From Bacillota bacterium (GTDB lineage Bacteria > Bacillota > UBA4882 > UBA8346), in the NCBI GenBank assembly GCA_023436305.1, contig JAEZJQ010000130.1:1-20585 (forward strand): a stretch of 20,585 bases of DNA. The letters run 5' to 3'. Below are positions 6,891 to 15,109 of the stretch, piece after piece. How positions within the stretch are numbered: the first letter of the stretch is position 1; each line of letters starts with the position of its first letter. The translations under genes and the position numbers were made by a program. The notes under the pieces were generated by a model that searched no databases, was not told the DNA's origin, and was given only the letters and a program-made list of their open reading frames with translations.

Positions 6891-7627
6891 GTTGCGATTG
6901 GGATTTTGAAACGAAATCGATTCATAGCGGATTCGATCAGGATGAAAAGACCGGTGCTACTTCATTGCCGATTTATGAAACAGCGGCTTACGCTTATGAT
7001 ACGGCGGAAGATCTGGCGGATGTGTTTCAAGGCCGGAAATTCGGCCATATCTATTCACGGATTTCAAACCCGACCATTACCGCCCTGGAACAGCGAATTA
7101 CAGCCTTGGAAAATGGTAGAGGAGCGATAGAACCTTGACTACGCCTTATCTCTTTCCAGCCAAACAGTTTGGGGTAAGTATTGTAATTCACTCCACTTCC
7201 AAATACATTACCGGCAACGGCAGTACTATTGGCGGCGTGTTAGTGGATCTCGGCAATTATGATTGGCGGAACTCACCCAGTGAGCCGGTCCGGGAAATGG
7301 TTCATAAAGCCGGGGATTTCGCCTTTCTGGCCAGAACTCGAAAACAAATCCTGCAAAACACCGGCGGCTGTCTATCTCCTTTTAACGCTTACCTGCAAAA
7401 TCTGGGGTTGGAGACACTGGCCTTACGAATGGGGAAACATTTCGACAATGCGCTGGCGTTAGCCAAATATCTGGGCGGCTTCAACAATTTATTCCACCTG
7501 TTCCGAGGCGGAACAATTGGCCGCCGGTGTTTACCCGGATCTGCTCCGGGTCTCCGTGGGGATCGAGAATATTAAAGATATTATCAGCGACTTCGAACAA
7601 GCATTGACGGAGGTATCCAAGCTATGA
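6887..7627 (+). pseudogene. metY: Broken O-acetylhomoserine sulfhydrylase (two internal deletions, frameshifted)
   Basis: MetY is a PLP enzyme that makes homocysteine from O-acetylhomoserine. Three pieces remain. Codons 1-80 (ATG 6887; IHSGFDQDEKTGATSLPIYETAAY, SRISNPT, LEQRITALENGRGA) end at TGA 7137. A middle piece in another frame from about 7126 (TLTTPYLFP, IVIHSTSKYITGNGS with the PLP lysine, LSPFNAYLQNLGLETLALRM) runs to about 7490. A C-terminal piece back in the first frame (SEAEQLAAGVYPDLLRVSVGIENI...) ends at TGA 7625-7627, overlapping the hcyF start. Compared with the usual 420-430 residues, roughly 100 are missing at each join, including the SGMAA and ETIGNP regions that bind PLP. 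Only about 245 codons remain. A working enzyme is very unlikely. Confidence 0.85.
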
Positions 7628-8445
7628 ATTTAACAGAAGATCAAATCGTTCGTTACAGCCGGCATATCATTTTAAAAGATGTGGGTGGTAGGGGACAAGA
7701 AAAAATATTACAGTCTAAAGTACTGGTCATCGGCGCCGGCGGTCTTGGTGCTCCCGCAGCTTTATACTTGGCGGCTGCCGGAGTAGGAACCCTGGGAATT
7801 GTGGATGGTGATCGGGTTGACCTTAGCAATCTGCAACGTCAGATCATCCATTTTACTCCGGATGTGGACCGGCTCAAGGTGGAGTCAGCTGGACAAAAGA
7901 TTGGCGCCTTGAATCCGGATGTGAAGGTAATAACATATTCAACCCGGGTTACGTCGGAAAACATTGTGGATATTATCCAGGATTATGACTTTATCATCGA
8001 TGGGACCGATAATTTTCCGGCCAAGTTTCTAATTAATGATGCTTGTGTCCTCGCGGGAAAGCCTTTTTCCCATGGTGGAATTCTACGGTTTAACGGACAA
8101 ACCATGACATATGTGCCGGGGAGTGCATGTTACCGTTGCGTTTTCTTGGAACCACCTCCCAAAGGAGCTGTTCCATCCTGCAGTGAAGCCGGAATCTTGG
8201 GAGTAGTTGCCGGGATACTGGGTACTATCCAGGCCGCGGAAGCGTTACGTTATATTATCGGCAAAGGAAAACTGCTTACCAATCGCCTGTTGACCTTTGA
8301 TGCGCTGGATATGCAATTCCGGGATATTAGTTTTCGGAAGAGAGTGCAATGTCCGGTTTGTGGCGAACGCCCAACCATTACCGAACTGATCGATTATGAA
8401 CAACCGGCCTGTGATTTAAGGAGGGCTAAAGATGCTGATACCTGA
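7624..8445 (+). CDS. hcyF: ThiF/MoeB-family adenylyltransferase for the sulfur carrier (HcyF-type)
   Basis: E1-like enzyme that adenylates the carrier C-terminus with ATP so that sulfide can displace AMP. The 273 residues include Rossmann GAGGLG (37-42), DGDRVDLSNLQRQ (61-73), Lys 85, DGTDN (126-130), Cys 186 in PSCSEAGILG, and zinc-binding pairs C169-x2-C172 and C243-x2-C246. There is no C-terminal rhodanese domain, consistent with use of free sulfide rather than persulfide. The ATG at 7624 overlaps the metY remnant stop as ATGA. Its neighbours, a ThiS-like carrier and a JAMM protease, point to HcyF rather than thiamine or molybdopterin duty; by sequence alone it could be ThiF or MoeB. Confidence 0.85.
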   Translation: MNLTEDQIVRYSRHIILKDVGGRGQEKILQSKVLVIGAGGLGAPAALYLAAAGVGTLGIVDGDRVDLSNLQRQIIHFTPDVDRLKVESAGQKIGALNPDVKVITYSTRVTSENIVDIIQDYDFIIDGTDNFPAKFLINDACVLAGKPFSHGGILRFNGQTMTYVPGSACYRCVFLEPPPKGAVPSCSEAGILGVVAGILGTIQAAEALRYIIGKGKLLTNRLLTFDALDMQFRDISFRKRVQCPVCGERPTITELIDYEQPACDLRRAKDADT

Positions 8446-8842
8446 AAACATCCGGCAGGAAATGATCCATCTGGCCCAAAGGGACCGGCCGGTGGAAACT
8501 TGCGGTTATCTGGCCGGGAAAGGGGAAGAAGTCCAAGTGATTATTCCCATGACCAATGTGGATCAGAGCTCTGAGCATTTTTCCTTTGACCCCAAAGAAC
8601 AGTTTCAAGCTTTAAAGATAGCACGAAAACAGGGATTGGAGCTTATCGGAGTGTATCACAGCCATCCCGCTTCCCCGGCCCGTTTGTCGGAGGAAGATTT
8701 ACGGCTGGCTAACGACCCCGGCCTAATTTACGCCATTATATCGTTGGCCGGTCCGGAAGTAGAGATTAAGGCGTTTCGGGTCGAATCAAGAAATATTCAT
8801 GAGGTTCCAATATCAATGATAGAAGGTGAAACTCATGAGTAA
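8432..8842 (+). CDS. hcyD: JAMM/MPN+ zinc metalloprotease (HcyD-type)
   Basis: The 136-residue protein starts at ATG 8432 behind AAGGAGG, overlapping hcyF by 14 bp. It has the complete JAMM motif: Glu 22 in PVETCGYLAG, then H76-S-H78-P followed by S86-x2-D89. In the Wolinella pathway HcyD first cuts the extra residue off HcyS and later releases homocysteine from the carrier; the related Mec protease does this for CysO-cysteine in Mycobacterium. The adjacent carrier ending in GGG-Gln is the natural substrate here, which supports the assignment. All catalytic residues are present, so the protease should be active. Confidence 0.88.
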   Translation: MLIPENIRQEMIHLAQRDRPVETCGYLAGKGEEVQVIIPMTNVDQSSEHFSFDPKEQFQALKIARKQGLELIGVYHSHPASPARLSEEDLRLANDPGLIYAIISLAGPEVEIKAFRVESRNIHEVPISMIEGETHE

Positions 8843-9707
8843 CAAAAATCAGCAATTGGACCTGGCAGCCTACAAAAAGGTCGGCATGATCCAACAAAAG
8901 CAATCGGAGTATTTTGCCATGCGTTTGCACGCGGTGGGCGGTGATTTCACGGCGGAGCAACTGGCTAAAGTCGCCGAAGTGGCTAAACTATATGGCCGGG
9001 GCCAAATTCATCTTTCCACCCGGCAGGGCATCGAGATTCATTTTGTACCTCACAGCAAGCTGGAGGAGGCCCGCCGGGAGTTGGAAACCGCCGGGATTCA
9101 GATGGGCGCTTGCGGCCCGCGAATTCGGATTATTGTGGCTTGTCCGGGCGCCGCCACCTGCCGGTGGGGAATCATCGATACCAAGCCGGTGGCTTTATAT
9201 CTGGATCAGCATTATTTTCGTGAGGAAACTCCCCATAAGTTCAAAATCGCCGTGACCGGCTGCCCCCATAATTGCGCCAAGGCTACGGAGAATGATTTGG
9301 GAATTATGGGCGGTATTTTGCCTGCCTGGCACGTGGATTCCTGTATTCATTGCGATTTGTGCGTCTCAAGTTGTCCAACCGGCGCTATTTATAAAGAGGA
9401 CGGTCTCTATTGCCTGGATGAATTGAAATGTATTTACTGCAGCATTTGTACGGCAAATTGTCCGATGGATTCCTGGTTCGTTAAAAAGAGAGGTTATATT
9501 GTCTGGATCGGCGGGACCATGGGCAAGATCCCCCGCCTGGGGACCCGGCTGCAAACCTTCATTGAGGCTGAAGACGAACTCTACCGGTTGGTTGCCAAAG
9601 TCATTGCCTATTACCGGAATCATGGCCGGAAACGGGAACGTTTCGGGCACATGATGGACTGGCTGGGCGAGGCGAAAGTGAAGGAGGATTTATTGAATGG
9701 AAAGTAA
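8835..9707 (+). CDS. sir: Siroheme sulfite reductase with built-in 2x[4Fe-4S] ferredoxin domain
   Basis: Six-electron reduction of sulfite to sulfide in the cytoplasm. I choose ATG 8835 (MSNKNQQLDL) because AGAAGGTGA (8821-8829) lies just before it; an in-frame GTG at 8826 falls inside that site. The 290 residues contain an N-terminal nitrite/sulfite reductase ferredoxin-like half (about 15-85), the siroheme/[4Fe-4S] cysteines C103-x5-C109 and C143-x3-C147, and a ferredoxin domain with C170, C173, C176, C180 and C199, C202, C205, C209. It resembles the small anaerobic AsrC/dissimilatory-type group rather than the large assimilatory CysI. No flavoprotein partner is encoded nearby, so electrons probably come from ferredoxin. 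Downstream genes make its siroheme. Confidence 0.88.
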   Translation: MSNKNQQLDLAAYKKVGMIQQKQSEYFAMRLHAVGGDFTAEQLAKVAEVAKLYGRGQIHLSTRQGIEIHFVPHSKLEEARRELETAGIQMGACGPRIRIIVACPGAATCRWGIIDTKPVALYLDQHYFREETPHKFKIAVTGCPHNCAKATENDLGIMGGILPAWHVDSCIHCDLCVSSCPTGAIYKEDGLYCLDELKCIYCSICTANCPMDSWFVKKRGYIVWIGGTMGKIPRLGTRLQTFIEAEDELYRLVAKVIAYYRNHGRKRERFGHMMDWLGEAKVKEDLLNGK

Positions 9708-9930
9708 CGTAAAAAAACAGCTTGATTTGCAGGGTGTGGTCTGCCCGCTGAATTTTGTCAAAACCAAACTGGCCTTGGATGAGCTGGCTACCGGTGAATT
9801 GTTGGAGATCATCATTGATGAGGGCGATGCCATGCTCAATGTGCCGCGTAGCATTAAGGAGGAAGGGCATAAAATTGTAAAAGTGACTCCTTTCGATAAT
9901 ACATTTCAAATAATCATTGAAAAAGTTTAA
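9697..9930 (+). CDS. TusA/SirA-family sulfur-transfer protein
   Basis: A 77-residue protein starting at ATG 9697 behind AAGGAGG and overlapping sir by 11 bp. It has the TusA family pattern: LDLQGVVCPLNFVKTKLALDEL with the sulfur-carrying Cys 16 followed by Pro, then LLEIIIDEGDAMLNVPRSI. Such proteins accept persulfide sulfur and pass it on. Family members are often found in dissimilatory sulfur operons and beside small sulfite reductases. Here it may bind sulfur at Sir or link it to other thiolation pathways; the partner is not evident. Family call is firm, role inferred. Confidence 0.88.
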   Translation: MESNVKKQLDLQGVVCPLNFVKTKLALDELATGELLEIIIDEGDAMLNVPRSIKEEGHKIVKVTPFDNTFQIIIEKV

Positions 9931-9956
9931 TTTATTGAGGAAAGGTTGAAGTTTGC

Positions 9957-10682
9957 ATGGAAACATTGGTAAGCCGATATCGAACCCAATTTCACAACAG
10001 TTCCGCCCAGGAGATCCTGGCTTACTTTTTAAAGCGGTATCCGGGCCGGATCGCTTTGGCCTCAAGCCTGGGAGCTGAGGATCAAGCGTTAACCGATTTA
10101 ATTTTATCCATTGACCCTTCGGCCAGGATTTTTACGCTGGACACCGGAAGATTGCCTCAAGAGACATATACGGTTATTGCTGAAACAATGCATAAGTATC
10201 CGATGCATTATGAGGTATATTTTCCTCAAACCAAAGCGCTTGAAGAGTTAGAGAGCAATTTGGGACCAAACCTATTTTATGAGAGCATTGAGTATCGGAA
10301 GAAATGTTGTCAGATAAGAAAAATCGAACCATTGCAGCGGGTTTTAAGAACCGTGGATGTCTGGATCACCGGACTGCGACGGGATCAAGCCGTAACCCGC
10401 ACCGGATTGGAAACGATTGAATGGGATGAAACCCATGATTTAATTAAGCTTAATCCCTTGGTGAATTGGAACGTGACTGAAGTTTGGGAGTATATTTCTT
10501 CCAAAAAAGTCCCTTATAACAAACTTCACGATCAAGGCTATCCCAGTATTGGATGCGCTCCATGTACTCGAAGCGTCAAGCCTGGTGAGGATATCCGGGC
10601 CGGGCGATGGTGGTGGGAGGCCCCCGAACATAAAGAATGCGGTTTGCATTACCGGGACGGCAAATTAGTACGGAGGACGTAA
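9957..10682 (+). CDS. cysH: Adenylyl-sulfate (APS) reductase, iron-sulfur CysH type
   Basis: Reduces APS to sulfite and AMP using thioredoxin-like reductant. The 241 residues have the nucleotide loop ASSLGAEDQ (35-43), LDTGRLPQET, cluster cysteines C117-C118 and C200-x2-C203, and the catalytic Cys 228 in ECGLH. The CC...CxxC pattern binds a [4Fe-4S] cluster and marks enzymes that act on APS; PAPS reductases of the Escherichia coli type lack these four cysteines. This fits the absence of a working APS kinase in the window. The start ATG 9957 follows AGGAAAGG at a slightly long spacing, 26 bp after the TusA-like gene. Confidence 0.93.
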   Translation: METLVSRYRTQFHNSSAQEILAYFLKRYPGRIALASSLGAEDQALTDLILSIDPSARIFTLDTGRLPQETYTVIAETMHKYPMHYEVYFPQTKALEELESNLGPNLFYESIEYRKKCCQIRKIEPLQRVLRTVDVWITGLRRDQAVTRTGLETIEWDETHDLIKLNPLVNWNVTEVWEYISSKKVPYNKLHDQGYPSIGCAPCTRSVKPGEDIRAGRWWWEAPEHKECGLHYRDGKLVRRT

Positions 10683-10686
10683 ACGG

Positions 10687-11568
10687 ATGAACCAACTGGA
10701 GAAACTGGAGAACCAGAGTGTATATATTTTACGGGAAGCATACCGGGAATTCAAGAGTTTGTGCATGTTATGGTCCATTGGTAAGGATAGTACCGTATTG
10801 TTGTGGCTGGCGCGGAAAGCGTTTTTTGGCCACGTCCCTTTCCCGTTAGTGCATATTGATACTTCTTATAAAATCCCGGAGATGATTGCTTATCGTGATA
10901 AACTAGCCTATGAATGGAAGCTCAACATGATTGTGGGATCCAATCAAAGGACCCTGGATGAAAAACAAACTTTCCCCGATGGGAACACCGACCGGATCAC
11001 GTGTTGCAAACTACTGAAAGCGGAGGCGTTAAAGAATACGTTGTCGGGAGAGTGGACCCGTTATAAGTTTGATGGCGATCAACGCAAATATTTTTCCGAT
11101 CAGCATAAGGAGCCTTATACCGGAGTCATCGTGGGAGTCAGGGCTGATGAGGAGGGTAGCCGTTCCAAGGAGCGTTATTTTTCACCCCGGGATACCCAGA
11201 ACGAATGGGATGTGGGTGATCAGCCGCCGGAGTTATGGAATCAATTTAAAACCGATTTTGCTCCCGGAACTCATATCCGGATTCATCCGCTCCTGGATTG
11301 GACGGAACTTAACATCTGGGAGTATATTCAAAAAGAGAATATTCCCATCACCGCATTGTATTTTGATCAGGGAGCCGGGAAACGTTACCGCTCCCTGGGT
11401 TGCTATCCCTGCACTAAACCAGTAGAATCCACCGCTAAAAACGTGGCCGAAATCATTGAAGAACTCCGCAGCGGCAAATTCTCCAATATTGCCGAACGTT
11501 CGGGCCGCGAACAGGACCGGGAAGACGGCGGAACGCTGGAAACTTTACGGCGGGACGGGTATATGTGA
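10687..11568 (+). CDS. cysD: Sulfate adenylyltransferase subunit 2 (CysD)
   Basis: Catalytic subunit that joins sulfate and ATP to form APS, together with the GTPase CysN. The 293-residue protein has the PP-loop SIGKDS motif (about 30-35), LVHIDTSYKIPEM, the ITCCKLLKAEALK block, GVRADEEGSRSKERYFSPRD and the C-terminal RYRSLGCYPCTKPVESTA and ERSGREQDRE blocks. Length matches the family. It starts 4 bp after cysH at ATG 10687 behind CGGAGG and is followed 25 bp later by cysN. Confidence 0.95.
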   Translation: MNQLEKLENQSVYILREAYREFKSLCMLWSIGKDSTVLLWLARKAFFGHVPFPLVHIDTSYKIPEMIAYRDKLAYEWKLNMIVGSNQRTLDEKQTFPDGNTDRITCCKLLKAEALKNTLSGEWTRYKFDGDQRKYFSDQHKEPYTGVIVGVRADEEGSRSKERYFSPRDTQNEWDVGDQPPELWNQFKTDFAPGTHIRIHPLLDWTELNIWEYIQKENIPITALYFDQGAGKRYRSLGCYPCTKPVESTAKNVAEIIEELRSGKFSNIAERSGREQDREDGGTLETLRRDGYM

Positions 11569-11593
11569 AAAACAATAACAGGGTGGTATGATA

Positions 11594-13435
11594 ATGGAAC
11601 TGAACGTCTCCAAAAAATTTGCAACGGTAAACCCCGAAATCTCAATGGCTGAACATATGAATATTGTCATCGTGGGGCATGTGGATCATGGGAAGAGTAC
11701 GGTAATTGGAAGATTGCTTGCCGATACAGGATCGTTGCCGGAAGGGAAATTGGAACAGGTACGGCGGAGTTGTGAATTGAATGCCAAACCGTTTGAATAT
11801 GCTTTTTTACTGGATGCTTTAAAAGATGAACAAGCTCAGGGCATAACCATCGATACGGCGCGTTGTTTCTTCAAGACCGCTAAACGGCATTATATTATCA
11901 TCGATGCCCCGGGACATATCGAATTTCTAAAGAACATGATTACCGGAGCAGCTCGGGCTGAAGCGGCCTTACTGGTCATTGACGCCCATGAGGGCGTGCA
12001 GGAGAATTCCCGGCGGCATGGTTTTATGCTATCAATGCTCGGAATCAACCTGATCGTGGTATTGGTCAATAAAATGGATTTGGCCGGTTACCGCCGGGAG
12101 ATCTTCGAACGAATTCAAGCTGAATACCGCCTCTTTTTGCAGCAAATTAACGTGGAACCGCTGGCGTTTATCCCGATTTCGGCCCGTGAGGGGGATAACC
12201 TGGCGTTTCGTTCGGAGCAAATGGACTGGTATCAAGGTCCATATGTCTTGGAATTGATTGATGTGTTCCAAAAGGAGAAAACCAAGGAGGAACAACCGTT
12301 TCGGTTTCCGGTGCAAGACATTTATAAATTCACCGAAGATCAGGATGACCGCCGGATTTTTGCCGGGACGGTGGAAACCGGCCTGGTCCGGGCCGGGGAT
12401 GAGGTGATCTTCCTGCCTTCCCAAAAACGTTCCCGGATCTTGAGTATTGAAGGCTTTAATGTACAGAAGACAACCAAAATAGCCGCTGGTTCCGCCACCG
12501 GTTTTACACTCCAAACGCAAGTGTATGTCAAACCCGGCGAGATCATGTGCCGGGTGGGGGACCGGTTACCTCATGTGACCGCTTCGTTCAGTGCCCATAT
12601 CTTTTGGATGGGGCGGCATCCCATGGTTCCCGGGAAAAAGTACAAGATGAAACTGGTTACCCAACGGGCCACAGTATTTTTACAAAAGATTGAACGGGTT
12701 TTGGATGCTTCCAATCTCAATAGTGATCAAAAAAGCCAGATTGACCGGCATGATGTGGCGGAGTGTGTTTTACAGACGGTAAAACCCATTGCTTTCGATC
12801 TGTCCCGTGACATCGAATCCACTGGCCGGTTTGTCATTATCGATAATTACGAGATCGTGGGCGGCGGAATTATTACTGAAAGCCACGAGGCTTGTGAATC
12901 GTTGATTGGTGTCCATGCAAACCAAAGAGAGATCGCTTGGGAAAAAAGCAATATTTCCGCCGCGGTCCGGGCGGCTAAGTATCATCAACGCCCCATGTTT
13001 GTGATAATTACCGGGGATGAGGGACAGAACCAGATTCCGCTCACCAAAGCTTTGGAAGAGGATTTGTTCAAAAATGGGCATGGTGTTTATTATTTAAGCA
13101 TTTCCAACTTGGCCGAAGGATTGGATTCCGATGTGAAAAACAGCGGTGATGATCGTGAGGAGAGCATCCGGCGGCTCGGGGAACTGGCCCGGATTTTTAC
13201 CGATGCCGGGCAGATATTCATTACCAACATTCCCGGCCTGGACGATTTTGAAATTGAGATATTAAAGAAACTGAATTCCCCCAATGAAATTTTGGTGATT
13301 AATCTGGGGACAGATTTGGCCGAAACTAAAGCATTGACTTTCAATGCCGCTTTAAACAGTGATTTTCATGAGTTGTTGCTGGAAATTAAGAGAATATTGC
13401 ATCAAAAAGATGTTTTGTTCGAGTATTCCATTTAA
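11594..13435 (+). CDS. cysN: Sulfate adenylyltransferase GTPase subunit CysN with degenerate APS-kinase-like C-terminus
   Basis: CysN hydrolyses GTP to drive APS synthesis by CysD. I prefer ATG 11594 since AGGGTGGT (11580-11587) abuts the alternative ATG at 11588. Of 613 residues, the first about 435 are a complete CysN: G1 GHVDHGKST (28-36), DAPGHIEF, NKMD, and the EF-Tu-like beta-barrel region ending near IDNYEIVGGGII. Residues about 445-613 follow the CysC (APS kinase) pattern (HANQREIAW linker, a first strand FVIITG, REESIRRLGELARIFTDAGQIFI). The P-loop, however, reads G474-D-E-G-Q-N-Q-I where GxxGxGK(S/T) is required, so lysine and serine are gone. The domain should not phosphorylate APS. 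It may be structural or a relic; consistent with APS being reduced directly by CysH. Confidence 0.92.
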   Translation: MELNVSKKFATVNPEISMAEHMNIVIVGHVDHGKSTVIGRLLADTGSLPEGKLEQVRRSCELNAKPFEYAFLLDALKDEQAQGITIDTARCFFKTAKRHYIIIDAPGHIEFLKNMITGAARAEAALLVIDAHEGVQENSRRHGFMLSMLGINLIVVLVNKMDLAGYRREIFERIQAEYRLFLQQINVEPLAFIPISAREGDNLAFRSEQMDWYQGPYVLELIDVFQKEKTKEEQPFRFPVQDIYKFTEDQDDRRIFAGTVETGLVRAGDEVIFLPSQKRSRILSIEGFNVQKTTKIAAGSATGFTLQTQVYVKPGEIMCRVGDRLPHVTASFSAHIFWMGRHPMVPGKKYKMKLVTQRATVFLQKIERVLDASNLNSDQKSQIDRHDVAECVLQTVKPIAFDLSRDIESTGRFVIIDNYEIVGGGIITESHEACESLIGVHANQREIAWEKSNISAAVRAAKYHQRPMFVIITGDEGQNQIPLTKALEEDLFKNGHGVYYLSISNLAEGLDSDVKNSGDDREESIRRLGELARIFTDAGQIFITNIPGLDDFEIEILKKLNSPNEILVINLGTDLAETKALTFNAALNSDFHELLLEIKRILHQKDVLFEYSI

Positions 13436-13476
13436 AAATACCTTTTGGGACAGGTGCTTAATGGGGGGAGGATTCC

Positions 13477-14100
13477 ATGCCGGATTTTATACCGTTTATG
13501 ATCAAAACCGAAAACCAGCCGTGTTTGGTGGTGGGAGGCGGAAAGGTTGCCTTGCGGAAAGTCTTGGCATTGCTCCGCTTTCATATGGAGGTCACCGTGG
13601 TTAGCCCTGTTATTACTAGTGGATTACAGAAATTATACGCCAGAAATCTAATCGTATGGCGACAGAAACGATTTTCCGTCTTCGACCTCCGGGGTCAAAA
13701 AGTAGTAGTGTCGGCCACGGATAATCGGATCCAAAACCGGAGGATATGCTTTTGGGCTTCGAAATTCCGGATACTTCATAATTCGGTGGACGATATGGTT
13801 GCCTCCGGATTTATCTTTCCCGCTGTTTATAAAACCGGGTTACTTACCATCTCAGTCTCCACCCAGGGTTATTGTCCGGGTTTGGCCCGGAAAGTAAAAC
13901 AAGAATTGGCCTTTAAGTATAAATCCGTCTATGGAGATTATGTCCTGAAATTTAACCGGATTCGTGAACATTTGCGGACTCAAGAACCGGATTTTCAAAA
14001 ACGGCGGCATATTTTGAACCGGTTGTTAAACTTGGATGTGGAACTGTTTCTGCGGTTAGACGAAGCGGAGATAAAGGAGTTGCTCTGGGATGTCCGATAG
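13477..14100 (+). CDS. sirC: Precorrin-2 dehydrogenase / sirohydrochlorin ferrochelatase (SirC/Met8-like)
   Basis: Oxidises precorrin-2 to sirohydrochlorin with NAD and possibly inserts iron to give siroheme, the Sir cofactor. The 207 residues show the Rossmann loop VVGGGKVALRKV (18-29), VVVSATDN (76-83), the active-site block NSVDD (102-106) followed by FIFPA, and STQGYCPGLARKVKQEL (128-144), all typical of the CysG N-terminal half. It starts at ATG 13477 behind GGGGGGAGG, 41 bp after cysN, and overlaps hemA by 11 bp. No separate ferrochelatase is seen, so it may be bifunctional like Met8p; the sequence cannot decide this. Confidence 0.9.
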   Translation: MPDFIPFMIKTENQPCLVVGGGKVALRKVLALLRFHMEVTVVSPVITSGLQKLYARNLIVWRQKRFSVFDLRGQKVVVSATDNRIQNRRICFWASKFRILHNSVDDMVASGFIFPAVYKTGLLTISVSTQGYCPGLARKVKQELAFKYKSVYGDYVLKFNRIREHLRTQEPDFQKRRHILNRLLNLDVELFLRLDEAEIKELLWDVR

Positions 14101-15109
14101 CCGGGACTTGGTTCTCATTGGAATTGACCATAATAGCCCTACTTCCCAATATCGGGAAAGATACCATCTTTCCTTGAAACGGATTGCTGAAATTTATAAT
14201 GCCGGTTTGTTTCCCGATGAAATAATGATCCTATCCACATGCAACCGCACTGAATTTTATGTTGCGGGCGGCTGGACTGAGGAATTCATATGGGATGCTT
14301 TACAAACCATTTATGTACATGAAGGAATAGATAGGCGCCATTTTTATTTGTGGCGCGGTGGGGACGTTATCCGGCATTTGCTGGAACTGGCCAGCGGGCT
14401 TCAATCGATGATTTTGGGGGAGACCGAGATTTTAGGCCAGATGGAATCCGCTGTTCAATTGGCGGCAAAACACGGACAAACACCGATCGTACTTGGTGAT
14501 CTGTTTCAGAAAGTTCGTAAATGTGCCCGGCGGATTCGGGTGAAATCCGGAATCGGAACTCACAGCACATCCTTGACGACCTTGATTATCAAAGAACTCA
14601 AAAAAGAATACCATGATTTGGCGAAGATCCGGGCTTTGGTGCTTGGAAACGGGGTCATTTCCCAAAAAATTGCAACCGCTTTGCAGTACCGGGGAGTCCC
14701 GGCCACCATTCTCACCAGAAACCGCCGTAGTCAACCTGTGGGAATTAATAATCTTGGGAATATCGTTTTTGGCTATAATAATTTACCGGAATTAATCCCT
14801 ATGCATGATGTGATAATCGCCGCCACCTCAGCCCCACACCTGTTGGTTCGGCAGGAACATTCCGGTTTATTATGTGGGAAAACCGTTATCGACCTTTCTT
14901 TCCCCCGGAACATTGATCCCTTTATTGCCAATAATAGCCTTTGTGTTTTTTGGGATCTGGAGTATTTTGGCCGGATATCCCGGGAAAATCGGGAATTGAA
15001 TGAACAAGCGGCCGCCTCGGCTCAAGTCTTATGTTACCAAGCGGCGGAAGCTTTAAATCACGAATTTCGAGTCGAATGTATAGAGCAGCGTCTGGCGTAT
15101 AGTGTGTAG
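14090..15109 (+). CDS. hemA: Glutamyl-tRNA reductase, short form lacking the dimerisation domain
   Basis: First step of tetrapyrrole synthesis: NADPH reduces glutamyl-tRNA to glutamate-1-semialdehyde. Residues include GIDHNSPTSQYRE, catalytic Cys 51 in STCNRTE, and ASGLQSMILGETEILGQ (about 96-112). The NADPH-binding loop reads LGNGVIS instead of the usual GAGxxG, and ATSAPH is present. The protein stops at residue 339 (family about 400-450), just after the long spinal helix, so the C-terminal dimerisation domain is absent. A 9-bp direct repeat straddles the stop codon. Short HemA proteins may still work because the catalytic and NADPH domains are present. The start overlaps sirC by 11 bp. Confidence 0.9.
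   Translation: MSDSRDLVLIGIDHNSPTSQYRERYHLSLKRIAEIYNAGLFPDEIMILSTCNRTEFYVAGGWTEEFIWDALQTIYVHEGIDRRHFYLWRGGDVIRHLLELASGLQSMILGETEILGQMESAVQLAAKHGQTPIVLGDLFQKVRKCARRIRVKSGIGTHSTSLTTLIIKELKKEYHDLAKIRALVLGNGVISQKIATALQYRGVPATILTRNRRSQPVGINNLGNIVFGYNNLPELIPMHDVIIAATSAPHLLVRQEHSGLLCGKTVIDLSFPRNIDPFIANNSLCVFWDLEYFGRISRENRELNEQAAASAQVLCYQAAEALNHEFRVECIEQRLAYSV

Noticed and set aside
6887..7627. Programmed frameshifting as an explanation for the split metY
   Set aside because: A frameshift would not restore the roughly 200 missing residues; no slippery sequence or pseudoknot is evident at the joins.
11588..13435. A bifunctional CysNC enzyme making PAPS
   Set aside because: The kinase P-loop lacks its lysine and serine, and the CysH present is the APS-using type.
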